From the NCBI GenBank assembly GCA_037447655.1, contig JBBHKE010001120.1, positions 43,084 to 107,083 of the forward strand: a stretch of 64,000 nucleotides of DNA, given 5' to 3'. This document shows positions 21,736 through 33,050 of the stretch, piece by piece. Position numbers and translations under genes: made by a program. The stretch's first letter is position 1. Each line of letters starts with the position of its first letter. A model generated the notes under the pieces. That model saw only the letters and a list, made by a program, of their open reading frames with translations. It had not been told where the DNA came from and searched no databases. Source of the DNA: Zygnema cylindricum. Taxonomy: Eukaryota > Streptophyta > Zygnematophyceae > Zygnematales > Zygnemataceae.

Positions 21736-22260
21736 TGTAGAAACTAATGGTTTTATTAGTATTTTCTAGGTCTGAAAAGAAATATAGAAGTCAAGGCAGT
21801 CTATCTCTAACTTCTCTCTCCAACTCTCAAACTTGTCGCAGTCACTGAGAAGTTGGAGAGGAAGCTAGAGCCATGGCTACCTTGGCTATCCTGAGGTTTA
21901 CGGGAATTTTATAATAGGGTTTATTTATTTATTTAAAAAGTACGCACCGGCGGCAGGATTTGATCCCTGTACCTACCGGTCGCCAGACAGGTAATAGCCG
22001 ATAGCCTTAGCCGTTAGGTCTAGAAGTAATGTTAAGTACTATATAGTTTGATAATTCATTATATGCGTATACGTACGATAATTCATTTAACTATAATAGA
22101 TTACGGGATACATAGATCCAGTAATATATAGAGTACAGATTACGGTACGGACTCGAAATCAATACCGCGCATTTGTTTCGTAAGTGAAACAAATATCGCG
22201 CATGTATTTATTACGGCTACGATTAAATCCGAATTTAATCGGACGGCCGGGATTAGCGCC
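21736..22260 (+). repeat. Family A LTR, 5' portion
   Basis: It starts TGTAGAAACTAATGG directly after the non-LTR element and includes the hairpin block (21800-21880) and the inverted tRNA-like module (21950-22020). It stops after ATTAGCGCC at 22260, where a family D fragment begins. The uncut version is 26442-27472. Confidence 0.85.
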
Positions 22261-22482
22261 AATACTGCGCGTGCATGCAAGAAAACCGCGCGTGCGTGCA
22301 AAATACCGCGCGTGCGTGCAAAATACCACGCGTGCGTGAGAAATACTGCGCGCGCGTGTGAAATACCGCGCGTGCGTGAGAAATACTGCGCGTGCGTGAG
22401 AAATACTGCGCATGTATGCAAAATACTGCGCGTGCGTGGATTATATCGTGCGCGCGGACAACCGACACGATGCGGCATGACA
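22261..22482 (-). repeat. Family D end fragment with a 20-bp minisatellite
   Basis: It matches the right end of the family D copy at 57784 and ends ATGACA at 22482. It is mostly nine or so units of the form GAAATACTGCGCGTGCGTGA. The unit length of 20 keeps several minus-strand frames open as repetitive HARAVF/THARYF-like peptides. These are almost certainly not proteins. Confidence 0.8.
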
Positions 22483-23870
22483 TTCTCTCTAACAAAGCTC
22501 AACCAAATGTCCATATGTTTTACTTTATAGTGATGCTTAGGGTTTGCTGCAATTGCAATCGCAGCTTGATTATCACAAAATATATTTTGCACTCCACTTT
22601 TCATGTATCCAAGTTCTTGAAGCAAAGATTTCACCAACATTAAGTCTTTCACAGCCGAACAAGAGGCCATATACTCAGCCTCAATGGTGGACTGAGCAAT
22701 CTTCTTTTGTTGCTTATTGCTCCAACAACAAGCTCCAGTCCCAACATACATCATATACCTAGAAGTACACCTCCTCATCGGAGCATCCCCATAACTTGCA
22801 TCACTCCAAGTGGTGATGTAAGTATTTTCCCCTCCCAAATGAAACCACAGATCTCTCGTTCCTTTCAAGTATCGCATGACCTAGGATCATTCAGACTCTT
22901 ACTTAATATCCCTACAACTGCTGCTCTATCAGGACGAGTACAGTTCATAAAATAGATCAAACTACCGACAACCTGTCTGTATGGAATGATTTGCATAAAC
23001 TCGTTTTCCTTAGGTCCTAACTCATTATCCAAGATCTAATATCCCTCTTTTGAGCTCCCCTCATTTCCCTTTTTTAAATCCATTAGAGTCGTGCAAATAT
23101 TTGTTTTTATTCATTTGAATTTTTTCAAGCTTATTTCCTATCAGCTCTTTTGAGTTAGTCTGATTGTTTTCTTCTCTCTATCCCTCTCCATCTGAATTCC
23201 CAAAATATACTTTGCTTCCCCCAAGTCCTTCGTTTCGAATCTACTCTCTAGATCCTTTTTCAATCCATTAATTTTTTTCATTGATTTACTCAAAATAAAC
23301 AAATCATCAACATAGATGGCAATGAAAATTATACATGCCTCATCCTCAAATAAATAGATGGAATGATCCGAACTTATTCGGATATATTTGAAACTCGTTA
23401 AAAACTCGTCTTGTTTCTTTTTCCATTGGCGTGGAGCTTGCTTTAGTCCATAAAGAGACTTTATCAATCTGCACACCTTACATTCTTCTCCTTTTTCCAC
23501 AAATCTTTCCGGTTGTCGCATAAAGATCTCTTCTTCTAATTCTTCGTGTAAGAAAGCGGTTTTGATGTCCATCTGGTGCACTTCCATGTCTTCCGCTGCC
23601 GCTAGACTTAGCAGAATCCGGACGGAGGGAAATCTAACGATTGGAGCGAAGGTCTCCTCGTAATCGATTTCCTCCTTTTGTGTGAACCCTTTTGCCCTTA
23701 ATCTGGCCTTGTATCGCTCGATTGAGTTTCAACTTAAATACCCACTTGCATCCTATCGGCTTTCTGTCCGGAGGACAATCCACCAACACCCATGTGTTTG
23801 CTTCCATAATAAAATCCATCTCATCGTTAATGGTTGTCATCTATCTAGAACACTCCGAAGTATTAACTTT
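22483..23870 (-). pseudogene. Family A copia reverse transcriptase-RNase H
   Basis: Minus strand. RNase H at 22483-22880 shows RYLKGTRDLWFHLGGE, TWSDASYGDAPMRR, IEAEYMASCSAVKDLM and CDNQAAIAIA. RT at 23141-23587 has MEVHQMDIKTAFLHEELEE, LYGLKQAPRQW, and an intact YVDD (23303-23314). The RT N-terminus with GCKWVFKLKLN is at 23680-23840. Small indels break the frame near 22880, 23100 and 23700. The RNase H tail is replaced at 22482 by family D sequence. Confidence 0.85.
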
Positions 23871-24884
23871 TCCGAGTAAGCCTGGGGTAAATGTGACAGC
23901 CTAATTACCTTGTTGTTCACTTATATCTCTTGAAGCCTCTTGCTGCTCCTCCCTCCTTCAAACTCTGACGCTGGAATGGAGGGTAATCTTGGATTTCTCC
24001 GAACAACTTCATCTTCTCCCCTATCCGTGGAGTCCATTTCCGGACGTTCATCGTCTATTTCCAGTTTTTCCTCGTTTTCTTCCTCGGTTTGAATCGGAAG
24101 CTATGACTCCAAGAGAGGGTCACTCTCGGTCAAATTTATCTCTTCCTCTCCAATGTCAAGCTGAACCGGAGTTCGGTTAGAAGAATCTAAATCCAACTCA
24201 TTTTCGGATTCTATTCTAATTCTAACCGGTTTAGTGTATTTAAAGGGATCTATGGACTTTCTTTCATCTATAACTACCAAGTGTTTTACTATAATGATTT
24301 CTTCTCTTCCTAGGTCATAAACTTTATATCCTTTTACATTTTCATCATACCCAAGTAGGTATCCCGACTTCCCTCTTGCATCTAACTTCCAATGAGACTT
24401 TTCTGTGTTTAGACTAAACACTTAACTTCCGAACACCTTTGAGTGTGAAATATTAGGTTTTCTCCCACTCCAACTTTCATAAGGTGTTTGTCCCTTTACC
24501 GCCGAGGTAAGGACTCTATTTTTGAGATAGTTAGCACAATTCATAGCTTCTGCCCAAAAACGTTTTCTTATCTTTTTATCCGACAACATACTACGGGCAC
24601 TATCACTTAATGTCCGATTTAGTCTCTCGGCTACACTGTTTTTGTTCTATATTATTTGGAACAGTCTTTTGGTGTTGAAACCCTTCCTCTTTCAAGTAAT
24701 CCTCAAACTCATTAGAAGTGAATCCCCCCCCATTATCACTCCTCACTCTCTTTATAGGTGTCTCATGAAGCTTTTCTCTCAATGCATTAAACTTTTGAAA
24801 GTAAGCCGAAGCCTTAGATCTGTTTTTCTACAAATATACTCTAGAGTATCTAGACCAATCATCAGTGATAGTAAGCATAAATCT
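23871..24884 (-). pseudogene. Family A integrase C-terminal part
   Basis: Minus strand: the linker (LTESDPLLES), then at 24101-24421 SLNTEKSHWKLDARGKSGY, YKVYDLGREEIIIVKHLVV and DPFKYTKPVRIRIESE, then the core fragment up to 24884. From 24556 rightwards it is the second copy of the duplicated segment. It is frameshifted at about 24422 and cut by the non-LTR RT at 24885. Confidence 0.82.
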
Positions 24885-26966
24885 AATTGTGTTGTTAGCG
24901 CAAACACAAATTTGTGTTACAAATATGGTTGGGAGTTTATTTTACCTCTTTTTGTAGGAGTTAACAATAAAATTTGTTTGTTGCAAATATTTTTGTTAGC
25001 ACAAACTCAAGTTTGTGATAGAAATATGGTTTAGAGTTAGCGGTTTGGGACCTCGAGCTATTTAATTATGCTCCTCGGTCTGCTCCAACTGTTGAGATTC
25101 TTCGGGCTCTTCATCCACCAGCTCCTACCCCTCAGTCCCCCTCTATTCACACCTTTGAGCAGCTAGAGTGTTTTATCTTGGATCGAGACTCCTTTATTAA
25201 AGCCCTTACGACTTCTCCACATCTTTCAGCGGGGGGTCATTCGGGCACTGTTTATGAGCTATTTCGCAACGTTTTGCCTGCGGAATCTGGTGCTTGTGGT
25301 TTTGATATGTTTTTTCGAGTTTGTTCCCTTATTGCGGCTGGCATTGTCCCTTCCCGTATTTGTGATCTCCTCACGGCCTCTCGCCTCGTAGCTATCACCA
25401 AACCAAATAGGGGAATCCGTCATTTTGCATTGGGCGAGGTATTGTACCGATTGGTGGCTCATGCCATTTGCATCAAGCTCCAGCCTGCTTTCCGTGGTTA
25501 TTTCTCCCCTCATCAGTTCAGAGTGGCAACCCGCGGGGTTGTGAGGCCGTGTTCCACGGGATCAAGGCTTTGTTAGATGCCCATCCGGATTGGTTAGTGC
25601 TCCAGTTGGATGTTTCTAATGCCTTTAATACAATGGATTGGAATGCCATTTTTTTTTAGCTTATGGCTGCACCTTCCCCGATTGTCCAGATGTTTTCTTT
25701 TGTGAGAGCTTTTTATTCACTGAGCAGTAGGCTCTCATTCTCCACTGTTGATGATTTGGTCCCTCTTTCCTCCACGACTGGCAATCGTCAGGGTGATCCT
25801 CTTGGGGGCCTTTTGTTTTCCCTGGCCCATTACCGTGCCCTTCGAGCTTTCGCAGTTGCTTATCCTTCTTGCCTCTTCCCTTTAGTTGCGGATGACACAC
25901 ACATTATTGGTCCTTCGAACAAAGTTATACTAGCCTATAACTTTTTCAAGGCTCGCTTAGCCATACTCAATCTTTCGGTCCAACCCTCTTAGCGTGTTTT
26001 TGGTCCCCACGTCTTATTCCTCCTCGTTTCACTCCTCCTTTCGAAGGCATTCGTGTATTGGGTTGCCTATTGGTTTTGATCCATACGTCACGACATTCCT
26101 TGATTCCGCTCTTCAGAAAGATTTATCCCATGTGGAAGACCTTCCTCACCATTCTGATCCCCAGGTGGCCTTTGCTTTTCTGACATGCTGTTTCCCTCAC
26201 CGGCCCTCCTACCTTACTAGACTTCCCCTCCCACCCCATCCTTTGTGTCCTCAATTTCACCATTCGATGATCGCCTTATGGATGTCCTCCACACTTTGTT
26301 GGGTCGTGGAGATTTTGATCTCGAGTCTAGGCTTGCGGCAGGCATCGAATCCTCTTTTCCTGTCTCAACTGGCGGTTCGGGTTTACTCTCGACGGCGCGT
26401 GTTGCTCCAACCGCCTATTTTGGGAGTTGGTGCCTTGTTGTTGTAGAAACTAATGGTTTTATTAGTATTTTCTAGGTCTGAAAAGAAATATAGAAGTCAA
26501 GGCAGTCTATCTCTAACTTCTCTCTCCAACTCTCAAACTTGTCGCAGTCACTGAGAAGTTGGAGAGGAAGCTAGAGCCATGGCTACCTTGGCTATCCTGA
26601 GGTTTACGGGAATTTTATAATAGGGTTTATTTATTTATTTAAAAAGTACGCACCGGCGGCAGGATTTGATCCCTGTACCTACCGGCCGCCAGACAGGTAA
26701 TAGCCGATAGCCTTAGCCGTTAGGTCTAGAAGTAATGTTAAGTACTATATAGTTTGATAATTCATTATATGCGTATACGTACGATAATTCATTTAACTAT
26801 AATAGATTACGGGATACATAGATCCAGTAATATATAGAGTACAGATTACGGTACGGACTCGAAATCAATACCGCGCATTTGTTTCGTAAGTGAAACAAAT
26901 ATCGCGCATGTATTTATTACGGCTACGATTAAATCCGAATTTAATCGGACGGCCGGGATTAGCGCC
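24556..26966. repeat. Recent 2.4-kb duplication, copy 2
   Basis: The counterpart of 19850-22260 at offset 4706. On the right it continues without a break into the rest of a family A LTR, so this copy keeps the original right-hand context. Confidence 0.9.
24885..26441 (+). pseudogene. Non-LTR (LINE-like) reverse transcriptase, copy 2
   Basis: Same sequence, frameshifts and stops as the copy at 20179-21735: LALGEV-type block, NAFNTMDW, RQGDPLGG, VADDTHIIG. Shared disabling mutations show that it was already dead before the segment was duplicated. It lies between a minus-strand family A integrase fragment and a plus-strand family A LTR. Confidence 0.82.
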
Positions 26967-27472
26967 GAGATCGCGGAGGAAGATTTCGGCGGTTTGTGGC
27001 CATCGCCACATCGGATGACGCGTGGTGAAATTCCGTTGGATCGTGGAATCTCCAGAGATTATGGTACCAAATCCGGATATGACATGTGTCGACATTTTGG
27101 CCATGTCGTACAATGTCCGTACCTAAAGTACACCGGCAGCTGTACTTTTGAGTACGGAACTCAATTCTGATTGGTTCCGTACATCAGTAGATAGAGTCTG
27201 TGAGAGAGATAGGACTTAGAAAAATTTAGAAGATAGGACCCTCTCTCCCAGAGAGCTTCTGTATAAAAGGTCAACTTTGACCCTCCATAACTTACTGCTC
27301 AGGGGAGCAAATTCAGAGATTCTTTTTGCTACCGACTCAGGGGAGTCTTGCCTTCACAAGGGTGCTGGTGGTCAGGGTTTTTGTCTGCCAGGGTGGCAGT
27401 TATTTTTGTTGGAACACAAAGGGGTCAGGATTATCCTAGAGGCTTCTTTGAAGCTGTCTACTCTGAGGACTT
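26442..27472 (+). repeat. Family A LTR, nearly complete, ends at N gap
   Basis: It starts TGTAGAAACTAATGG and contains the hairpin block (26505-26590) and inverted tRNA-like module (26656-26736). Next come the CTGATTGGT..CAGTAGATAGA..TAGGACTTAGAAA promoter block (27175-27230) and TATAAAAGG (27262). It reaches CTCTGAGGACTT, probably some 30 bp short of the LTR end, when the gap begins. Confidence 0.87.
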
Positions 27473-27482
27473 NNNNNNNNNN
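27473..27482. other. Assembly gap (10 N)
   Basis: Ten Ns between a plus-strand family A LTR and a mirror-image block. True size unknown. Confidence 0.99.
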
Positions 27483-27753
27483 GTCTTTTGCGTTGTAAAT
27501 TCCCACTTTTCCAGAATCTAGATCAAGTGTCACTGTATACCCCTGATCGGTTTCACGGTAGTTAACCTCCCTTTTCTAAATACGAATGATAGTGACTACT
27601 TACCAGATCTATGAGGTTTCGTATAAAGAACTTTTTTTTTATACTCCGAAGTCGAATGAAATTTCTCATATTTCGTACCTCACTTTTCGAAGTACTCTGT
27701 GGACATTTCTCTCACTCCTCACTATTACCCCCCCTTATGTGAAGATTACTTAA
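27483..27753. other. Mirror (string-reversed) copy of 27871-28141, probable assembly artefact
   Basis: Read backwards without complementing, these 271 bases equal 28141 down to 27871. A 60-base block and both edges were checked, and positions sum to 55624. Complementing the block without reversing it yields family A integrase sequence, showing that the strand polarity is wrong. Confidence 0.94.
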
Positions 27754-28567
27754 CATACTACGGGCACTATCACTTAATGTCCAATTTAGTCTCTCGGCTA
27801 CACCGTTTTGTTCTGTATTCTTTGGAACAGTCTTTGGTGTTGAACCCCTTCCTCTTTCAAGAACTCCTCAAATTCATTAGAAGTGTATTCCCCCCCATTA
27901 TCACTCCTCACTCTCTTTACAGGTGTCTCATGAAGCTTTTCACTCCATGCTTTATACTCTTTAAAGTAAGCTGAAGCCTCATATTTTTTTTTCAAGAAAT
28001 ATGCTTTGGAGTATCTAGACCATTCATCAGTGATAGTAAGCATAAATCTTTTCCCTCCAATTGATGGCACTTTGGCTAGTCCCCATATGTCACTGTGAAC
28101 TAGATCTAAGACCTTTTCACCCTTAAATGTTGCGTTTTCTGGAAAAGGCAATCTGTGGGCTTTACCTTGAGCACATCCACTACAATCATCCAAAGTCTTA
28201 TTGTCTCCAAAATGTATTCCCTCAACTACACCCGTTTTCTTCATTTCTTTCAATCTATCTAGATGCACATGTCCCAATCTTTTATGCCACATCATTAATT
28301 CACTAACACCGGCATAGTAAACTCCCGTCTTTTTAATACTCAAATTTAGCCTAAACATTCCTTGGCTACCTTTTTCAACTGTGAAATACACTTCATTCTC
28401 ATAGCTAGCAACAAAGACTCCTTTCGTAGTACTAGTCTCAAAACCCTTATCATCTAGGACCGGTGTAGAGATAAGATTCTTGTTCAACTCTGGGATAAAA
28501 AGAACATCAGAGAATGTGAATATGGATGCTTTTCCATCAACTAAGACTCTCAGATCCACAGATCCCA
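27754..28567 (-). pseudogene. Family A copia integrase
   Basis: The best-preserved integrase in the window: 286 codons open from 28658 to 27798 (minus). It has LNKNLISTPVLDDKGF, the zinc-binding WHKRLGHVHLDRLKEMKK with DCSGCAQGKAHRLPFP, the core (LDLVHSDIWGLAKVPS, TDEWSRYSKAYF) and SDNGGEYTSNEFEEFLKEE. It lacks the last part of the core and the C-terminal domain, lost at the gap side. It overlaps the protease reading upstream in another frame, implying a small indel near 28600. Confidence 0.88.
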
Positions 28568-28849
28568 CTAAATTAGTGGTACTATTCTCCCATCCCCATA
28601 CTCTATCTCTACAGTATGGATCTTTCTCATTTTGGTAAACAATGGTTTTTCTCTCCACATATGCATAGAGGCTCCTGAATCAATAATCCATCCTTCTTCA
28701 AGAGCTTCTCTTACTCCAACTAAAGCACACTTTTGCCTCCTTAGAATCTTCGGCTCACCTTTCACCTCCAACTCCTCGTTGAGGAGGAGTTCTCTATCAT
28801 CCTCATCGAAATCCTCTCCGATAACTGGTGTTGCCACAAATGCATTCTC
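28568..28849 (-). pseudogene. Family A copia protease
   Basis: Open from 28837 to 28568 on minus: EIPRRQKCA-type lead-in, then WIIDSGASMHMWREKPLF with the aspartic protease DSGA motif intact, then MRKIHTVEIEYGDGR. This retropepsin-like enzyme cleaves Gag-Pol in the particle. The frame to integrase is shifted at the 3' end. Confidence 0.86.
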
Positions 28850-29840
28850 TTACTTTGTGGCTTGTTTTTCGACCTGTTTCTCCTTCAATCTCAGCTCCGT
28901 CAGTGTAGTACAATCCGCCATGTAATGTCCCGGCTTCTTACAAAAGTGACAAAACCCCTTTAGAGGCCTCGATCCGGATCCTTCCGATGGATTTCCTTTT
29001 CCTCCTCCACCAAAGTTTCCATAAGGTTTTTTGGAATCCTTATCTCCCCAATAAGTTCGAACAGCCAGCGCTTTGAAATTGTTTCCTCCTCTCCGAATCT
29101 CAATTGTGATTTCCCGACCCAAAATCATTCCCACAACGGAGCTCCACATCCATCGATGATCTGGCAAGTCTTGAATCTTGTTAACAATGTTTTCATAATC
29201 ATCTAGGATTTTCATCAACAAGTTATTCACCTTCTCTTTCTCGGTCTCTCTTTTCCCTACACTCTCCAACTCTATAAATAACCAGGCCAAATCATTACAA
29301 AAATCTAACATCTTTCCCCTTTTGTACACATATGCTTGTACCTTCTGATCTGCTAGCTTCTGCTGCTGAATCGTACCGCTCTTGTAAATGTTGACAAGAT
29401 CCTCCCACAACTTGTCTGCCCTTGTCCACATGAAGATGAGGTGTAGCTAGTGCTTAGGTGAGACGCCCAAGAATAAGATGAGTCGCCACGGTATTGTTGA
29501 AATCCCAAATTTCACTATCATTAGCCTCGGTTTTATGAACATATGCTACCAGAACCGATCCTCTAGGCATCGGTGTGAGTTTCTACTTCCTTTACTCTTT
29601 CCCTGTGTCCGACACGATGCTTTTTTTAACATCCTCTACTATCTTTGCCCCCACAGATCCTCTTGTGAACCGAGATCCTCTAAAGCTTGGTGGAACTACT
29701 AATTTTGTGGATGGCCGACGCACATGACCACTGATAATGCCCCAAAGCCGTTTGTCAAACAATGCACCCTCATTATGGTTTCCCAATAAATGAACCCTGT
29801 TCCATTAAAAATGGGCACCCTAGAGGGTGGGCCTATAACC
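28850..29840 (-). pseudogene. Family A copia gag
   Basis: Minus strand. The C-terminal half is open 29431-28850: LWEDLVNIYKSGTIQQQ, MLDFCNDLAWLFIELE, and the zinc knuckle CHFCKKPGHYMADC (CX2CX4HX4C) near 28910-28955. The N-terminal part at 29592-29830 has the GNHNEGALFDKRLWGIISGHV block. Stops and frameshifts fall at 29440-29590. The primer site at 29826-29840 (ACCTATAGGCC-type, one change from consensus) is read as part of gag. Confidence 0.85.
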
Positions 29841-30786
29841 TTTAATTTGTGACCTCCATTTGTCAATAAAATGTCCAACTAATATGAAACATATAGGATA
29901 ATATTTGCACTTTTGACTTTGGCAATGAATAAGTGCCACCCTGGCACGTAAAAATTGTGAACGATTATAAATTTGTGTAGCATGGACTCCCTTGAGTCCA
30001 GATCAAAAAGAATCACTAAAATTGCTCGCCCGAGCATTAAGTTATGGCTGGCCAAAAATGGCCGATAAATACAAAAGCACTCTGAAGAGAGGAGGCTACC
30101 TTAATTTTTCCTAAGTCCTTAGCTCCCTCTCTTAACCTACTTTTAGTGTACCCTAACCAATCAATTGACTGTAAGGTACAAGAAGGTACAGGTACCGCTG
30201 TACTTGTTGTACGACTATAGTACGGCATGGCCGCTCCGCTGACGCGTGTTAGTTCTTGAGCCGTAGTTGCTCCCCCCGTAATATTCGCCGTCCAACTATA
30301 TCTCGCCACGTGTCATCCACCAACATTGGCTTGCAAACCGCCAAATGTCCACTCCGGGATTTCGGCTCCTCTGCGAGCCGTCGATCGAAAAACACATTTA
30401 TTTTCGTCCGTTGAAAGTTAATTGTCGTTTTGTATGGTACAATATTTCGTGCGTTACTGTACATTTCACATTTCATTTTGTTTCGTATGTCGTCGCATCT
30501 GTAAATAAATAATTATCACATATTATCTATATAACATTTCATCAAGACTTGTTGGATAAAGAGAACGGCTACGCTGAGCGACAATTATCCATAGGTTTAA
30601 GAATCAAATTGTGTTGCTGGCGGGCTATCTTTTGCAGGGGCTTTGTCTTCTGCCTGTCTTCTTACCTTCCTACCTGCCTGCGACATTTATTGTTGCCTTC
30701 TAGTTCTCAGTGACTACGACAAGTATGAGAACCATAGAGTAACTATAGACCAAAAAGATAGAATAGAAAAATATCCTTTTTCAACA
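29841..30786 (-). repeat. Family A 5' LTR (about 946 bp)
   Basis: It starts TGTTGAAAAAGG at 30786 and ends next to the primer site at 29841. It contains a TATAAATAC motif on plus (30065), a tRNA-like module remnant (30540-30615) and a CCTGCGACATTTATTGTTGCC remnant of the CCATGG hairpin block (30660-30730). It is fused at 30787 to an RNase H reading that lacks its last codons and polypurine tract. It therefore inserted into an older family A copy. Confidence 0.8.
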
Positions 30787-32201
30787 TGAGATGCAACAGG
30801 TTTGGTCATCATATCAGCCACCATTTCTTCATCAGACCCATACACAAGATTCACAATTTTATTTTCTACTTTTTCCCTCACAAAGCTCAATATTATGTCT
30901 ATATGTTTAGCTTTGAAATGATGCTTTGGATTGGTTGCAATTGCAATGGCAGCCTGATTATCACAAAAAACGTCATGCACTCCCTCCTTCATATACCCCA
31001 GTTATTCTAACAAGGATTTAAACCACATAAACTCTTTCACAGCAAAACAAGAGGCCATATACTCAGCCTCCATAGTAGACTGAGCAACCACCTTTTTTTG
31101 CTTATTGCTCCAACAGGAAGCACATTCCCCCACATACAACACATACCCTAAAAAAATCTTCTCATAGGTGCATCCACATAATTGGCATCACTCCAAGTAG
31201 TGATGTCAGTGTGCTCCCCTCCCAAATGCAACCATAACTCCCTTGTTTCCACAAGATTTCTCATGACTATCTAGGCCGCCTCCTAGTCTCTCTTTCTAGG
31301 ATCATTAAGACTCCTACTGAGTACTCCAACTGCTGCCGCTATGTCCGACCTGGTACAGTTCATAAAGTATATTAGACTTTCTACAACCTGTTTGTAAAGG
31401 ATATACTTGATAAACTCTCTTTCTTCTAGACCAATTTGATCATCAAAGATTGTCACTCCTCCTTCTACACTTCTATCACTTACTTTCTTCAAGTCCATAG
31501 GAGTGGTACAACTGTTTTCCTTTTCCATCTTGAATTTCTCAAGCATATTACCAGTTGCTTCTTTTTGGGTAAGTCTGATGATCCTTTTCCCCCTATCTCT
31601 CTCCATTTAGATTCCCAAAATATATCTTGCCTCCCCTAAATCCTTCATGTTAAAACTTGCTTCTAAGATCTTTGTTTAACTTATTGATCTTTTCCAAAGA
31701 CTTACTTAGCACCAGTAGATGATCTATATAAATTGCAATAAAAATCACACCATTCTCATTTTCAAACATATAGATAAAATGGTTAGAGCTGATCCGAATA
31801 TATCGCGAACAGTAGAGAAATTCATCTAGTTTCTTATTCTATTGTCGTAGAGCCTGCTTAAGTCAATATAAGGACCTTATGAGTCTGCAAACTTTGCTCT
31901 CTTCCTTTTCCTCCACAAACCCCTCTTGTTCACACATGAAGATTTCTTCCTCTAACTCACTATTGAGGAATGCGGTCTTAATATCCATATGGTGTATCTC
32001 CATATCTTCCTTGCCGCTAGACTGAGGAGAATCCTCACCGATGGGAACCGAACATCTGGAGCAAAAGTCTCCTCATAGTCAATCCCCTCCTTTTGGGTGA
32101 ACCCTTTTGCTATCAACCGAGCCTTATATCTTTCAATGGTATTATTTGGGTTCAGTTTCAGTTTAGACACCCATTAACAACCAATTGGTTTCCGTCCAGA
32201 C
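30787..32201 (-). pseudogene. Family A copia reverse transcriptase-RNase H
   Basis: Minus strand. RNase H at 30714-31260 has VFCDNQAAIAIA, KAKHIDIILSFVREK and MVADMMTKPVAS. RT at 31283-32170 has SKLKLNPNNTIERYKAR, QKEGIDYEETFAPDVRF, and an altered YVDD that reads YIDH (31718-31729). NMLEKFKMEKENSCTTPMDL follows. It is cut at the RT N-terminus by an LTR at 32202. Several stops are present. Confidence 0.85.
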
Positions 32202-33050
32202 TGTAACTCTGAGACCTCCATTGGCCCTCAGGGTATGCAGCTCACTAGAAGCCCCTAGGATAACCCTGACCCCTTTGAGTTTCCACAAGAATAACTGCCA
32301 CCCTAAAAGATAAAAACTCTCAACAACTTCACCCATGTGAAAATAAGACTCCCTTGAGTCGATAGCGAAAAGAATTTTTAAATTTGCTCCCATGACCAGT
32401 AAGTTATGATTGGTCAAAGTTGACCTTTTGTACAAAAGCTCTCTCGGAGAGAGGTGGCTTCCTACTTAACTTTCTAAGTCCTATCTCTCTCTATATCTCT
32501 ATCTACTTACGTACGACACCAATCACAATAGTGAGTCGTATAGAAAAGTACAGGTGCCGGTTTACTTTCTGTACGAAAACTGTACGACATGGCCAAAATG
32601 TCGACACATACCATATCCGGATTTGTTCCCGTAATATCCTAAATTGCCACAATCCAATGTTGTCGCGCCACATGTCATTTGACGTGGCGATGACCTTAAA
32701 CGCTTAAAGTACCTATTCCGAGATTGCGGCGCCTGTCGTGGTCGTCCGATCATAATTGACAATAATTCTAGCCATTGAAAATAGACGTGAAGTATTTGTT
32801 TCGCGATTGAAAAAAATAGGCGGTATCTGTTTTCATACAATACATAAAACCGTACTAAACTTGAATTGTTTCTATGTACGAGGAATCTATTTGACAGTTA
32901 AATGAATTAGTCCATATGTTAACATTTATGTAATTATCAAACCATATATCACTTAGCACAAGTTTTAGACTAATAGGATAAAGTTACCGGCTACCGGCAA
33001 CTTTGACAGACGGCAAGTACCAGGATCAAATCGTGGGTCCATCTGGGTCA
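32202..33050 (-). repeat. Family A LTR, truncated at its start
   Basis: The end TGTAACTCTGAGACC (plus view) is at 32202. The LTR extends to the tRNA-like module (32960-33045, TAGACTAATAGG then AGGATCAAATC) and then stops, so the first part of the LTR, including the hairpin block, is missing. It sits between RT N-terminal and integrase C-terminal sequence of one family A copy, about 100 bp of which is lost. Confidence 0.78.

Larger units (their letters stand above)
19850..22260. repeat. Recent 2.4-kb duplication, copy 1
   Basis: These 2411 bp recur at 24556-26966 with a constant offset of 4706. Where compared I found one difference (T at 21980, C at 26686) and no indel; every open frame is identical. 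The left edge lies inside family A integrase sequence, beyond which the two loci are clearly diverged. The right edge at 22260 is abrupt: copy 1 continues into family D, copy 2 into the rest of the LTR. Confidence 0.9.

Noticed and set aside
22261-22440. CRISPR-like array.
   Set aside because: Units are contiguous 20-mers without unique spacers, in a eukaryotic repeat; it is a minisatellite.
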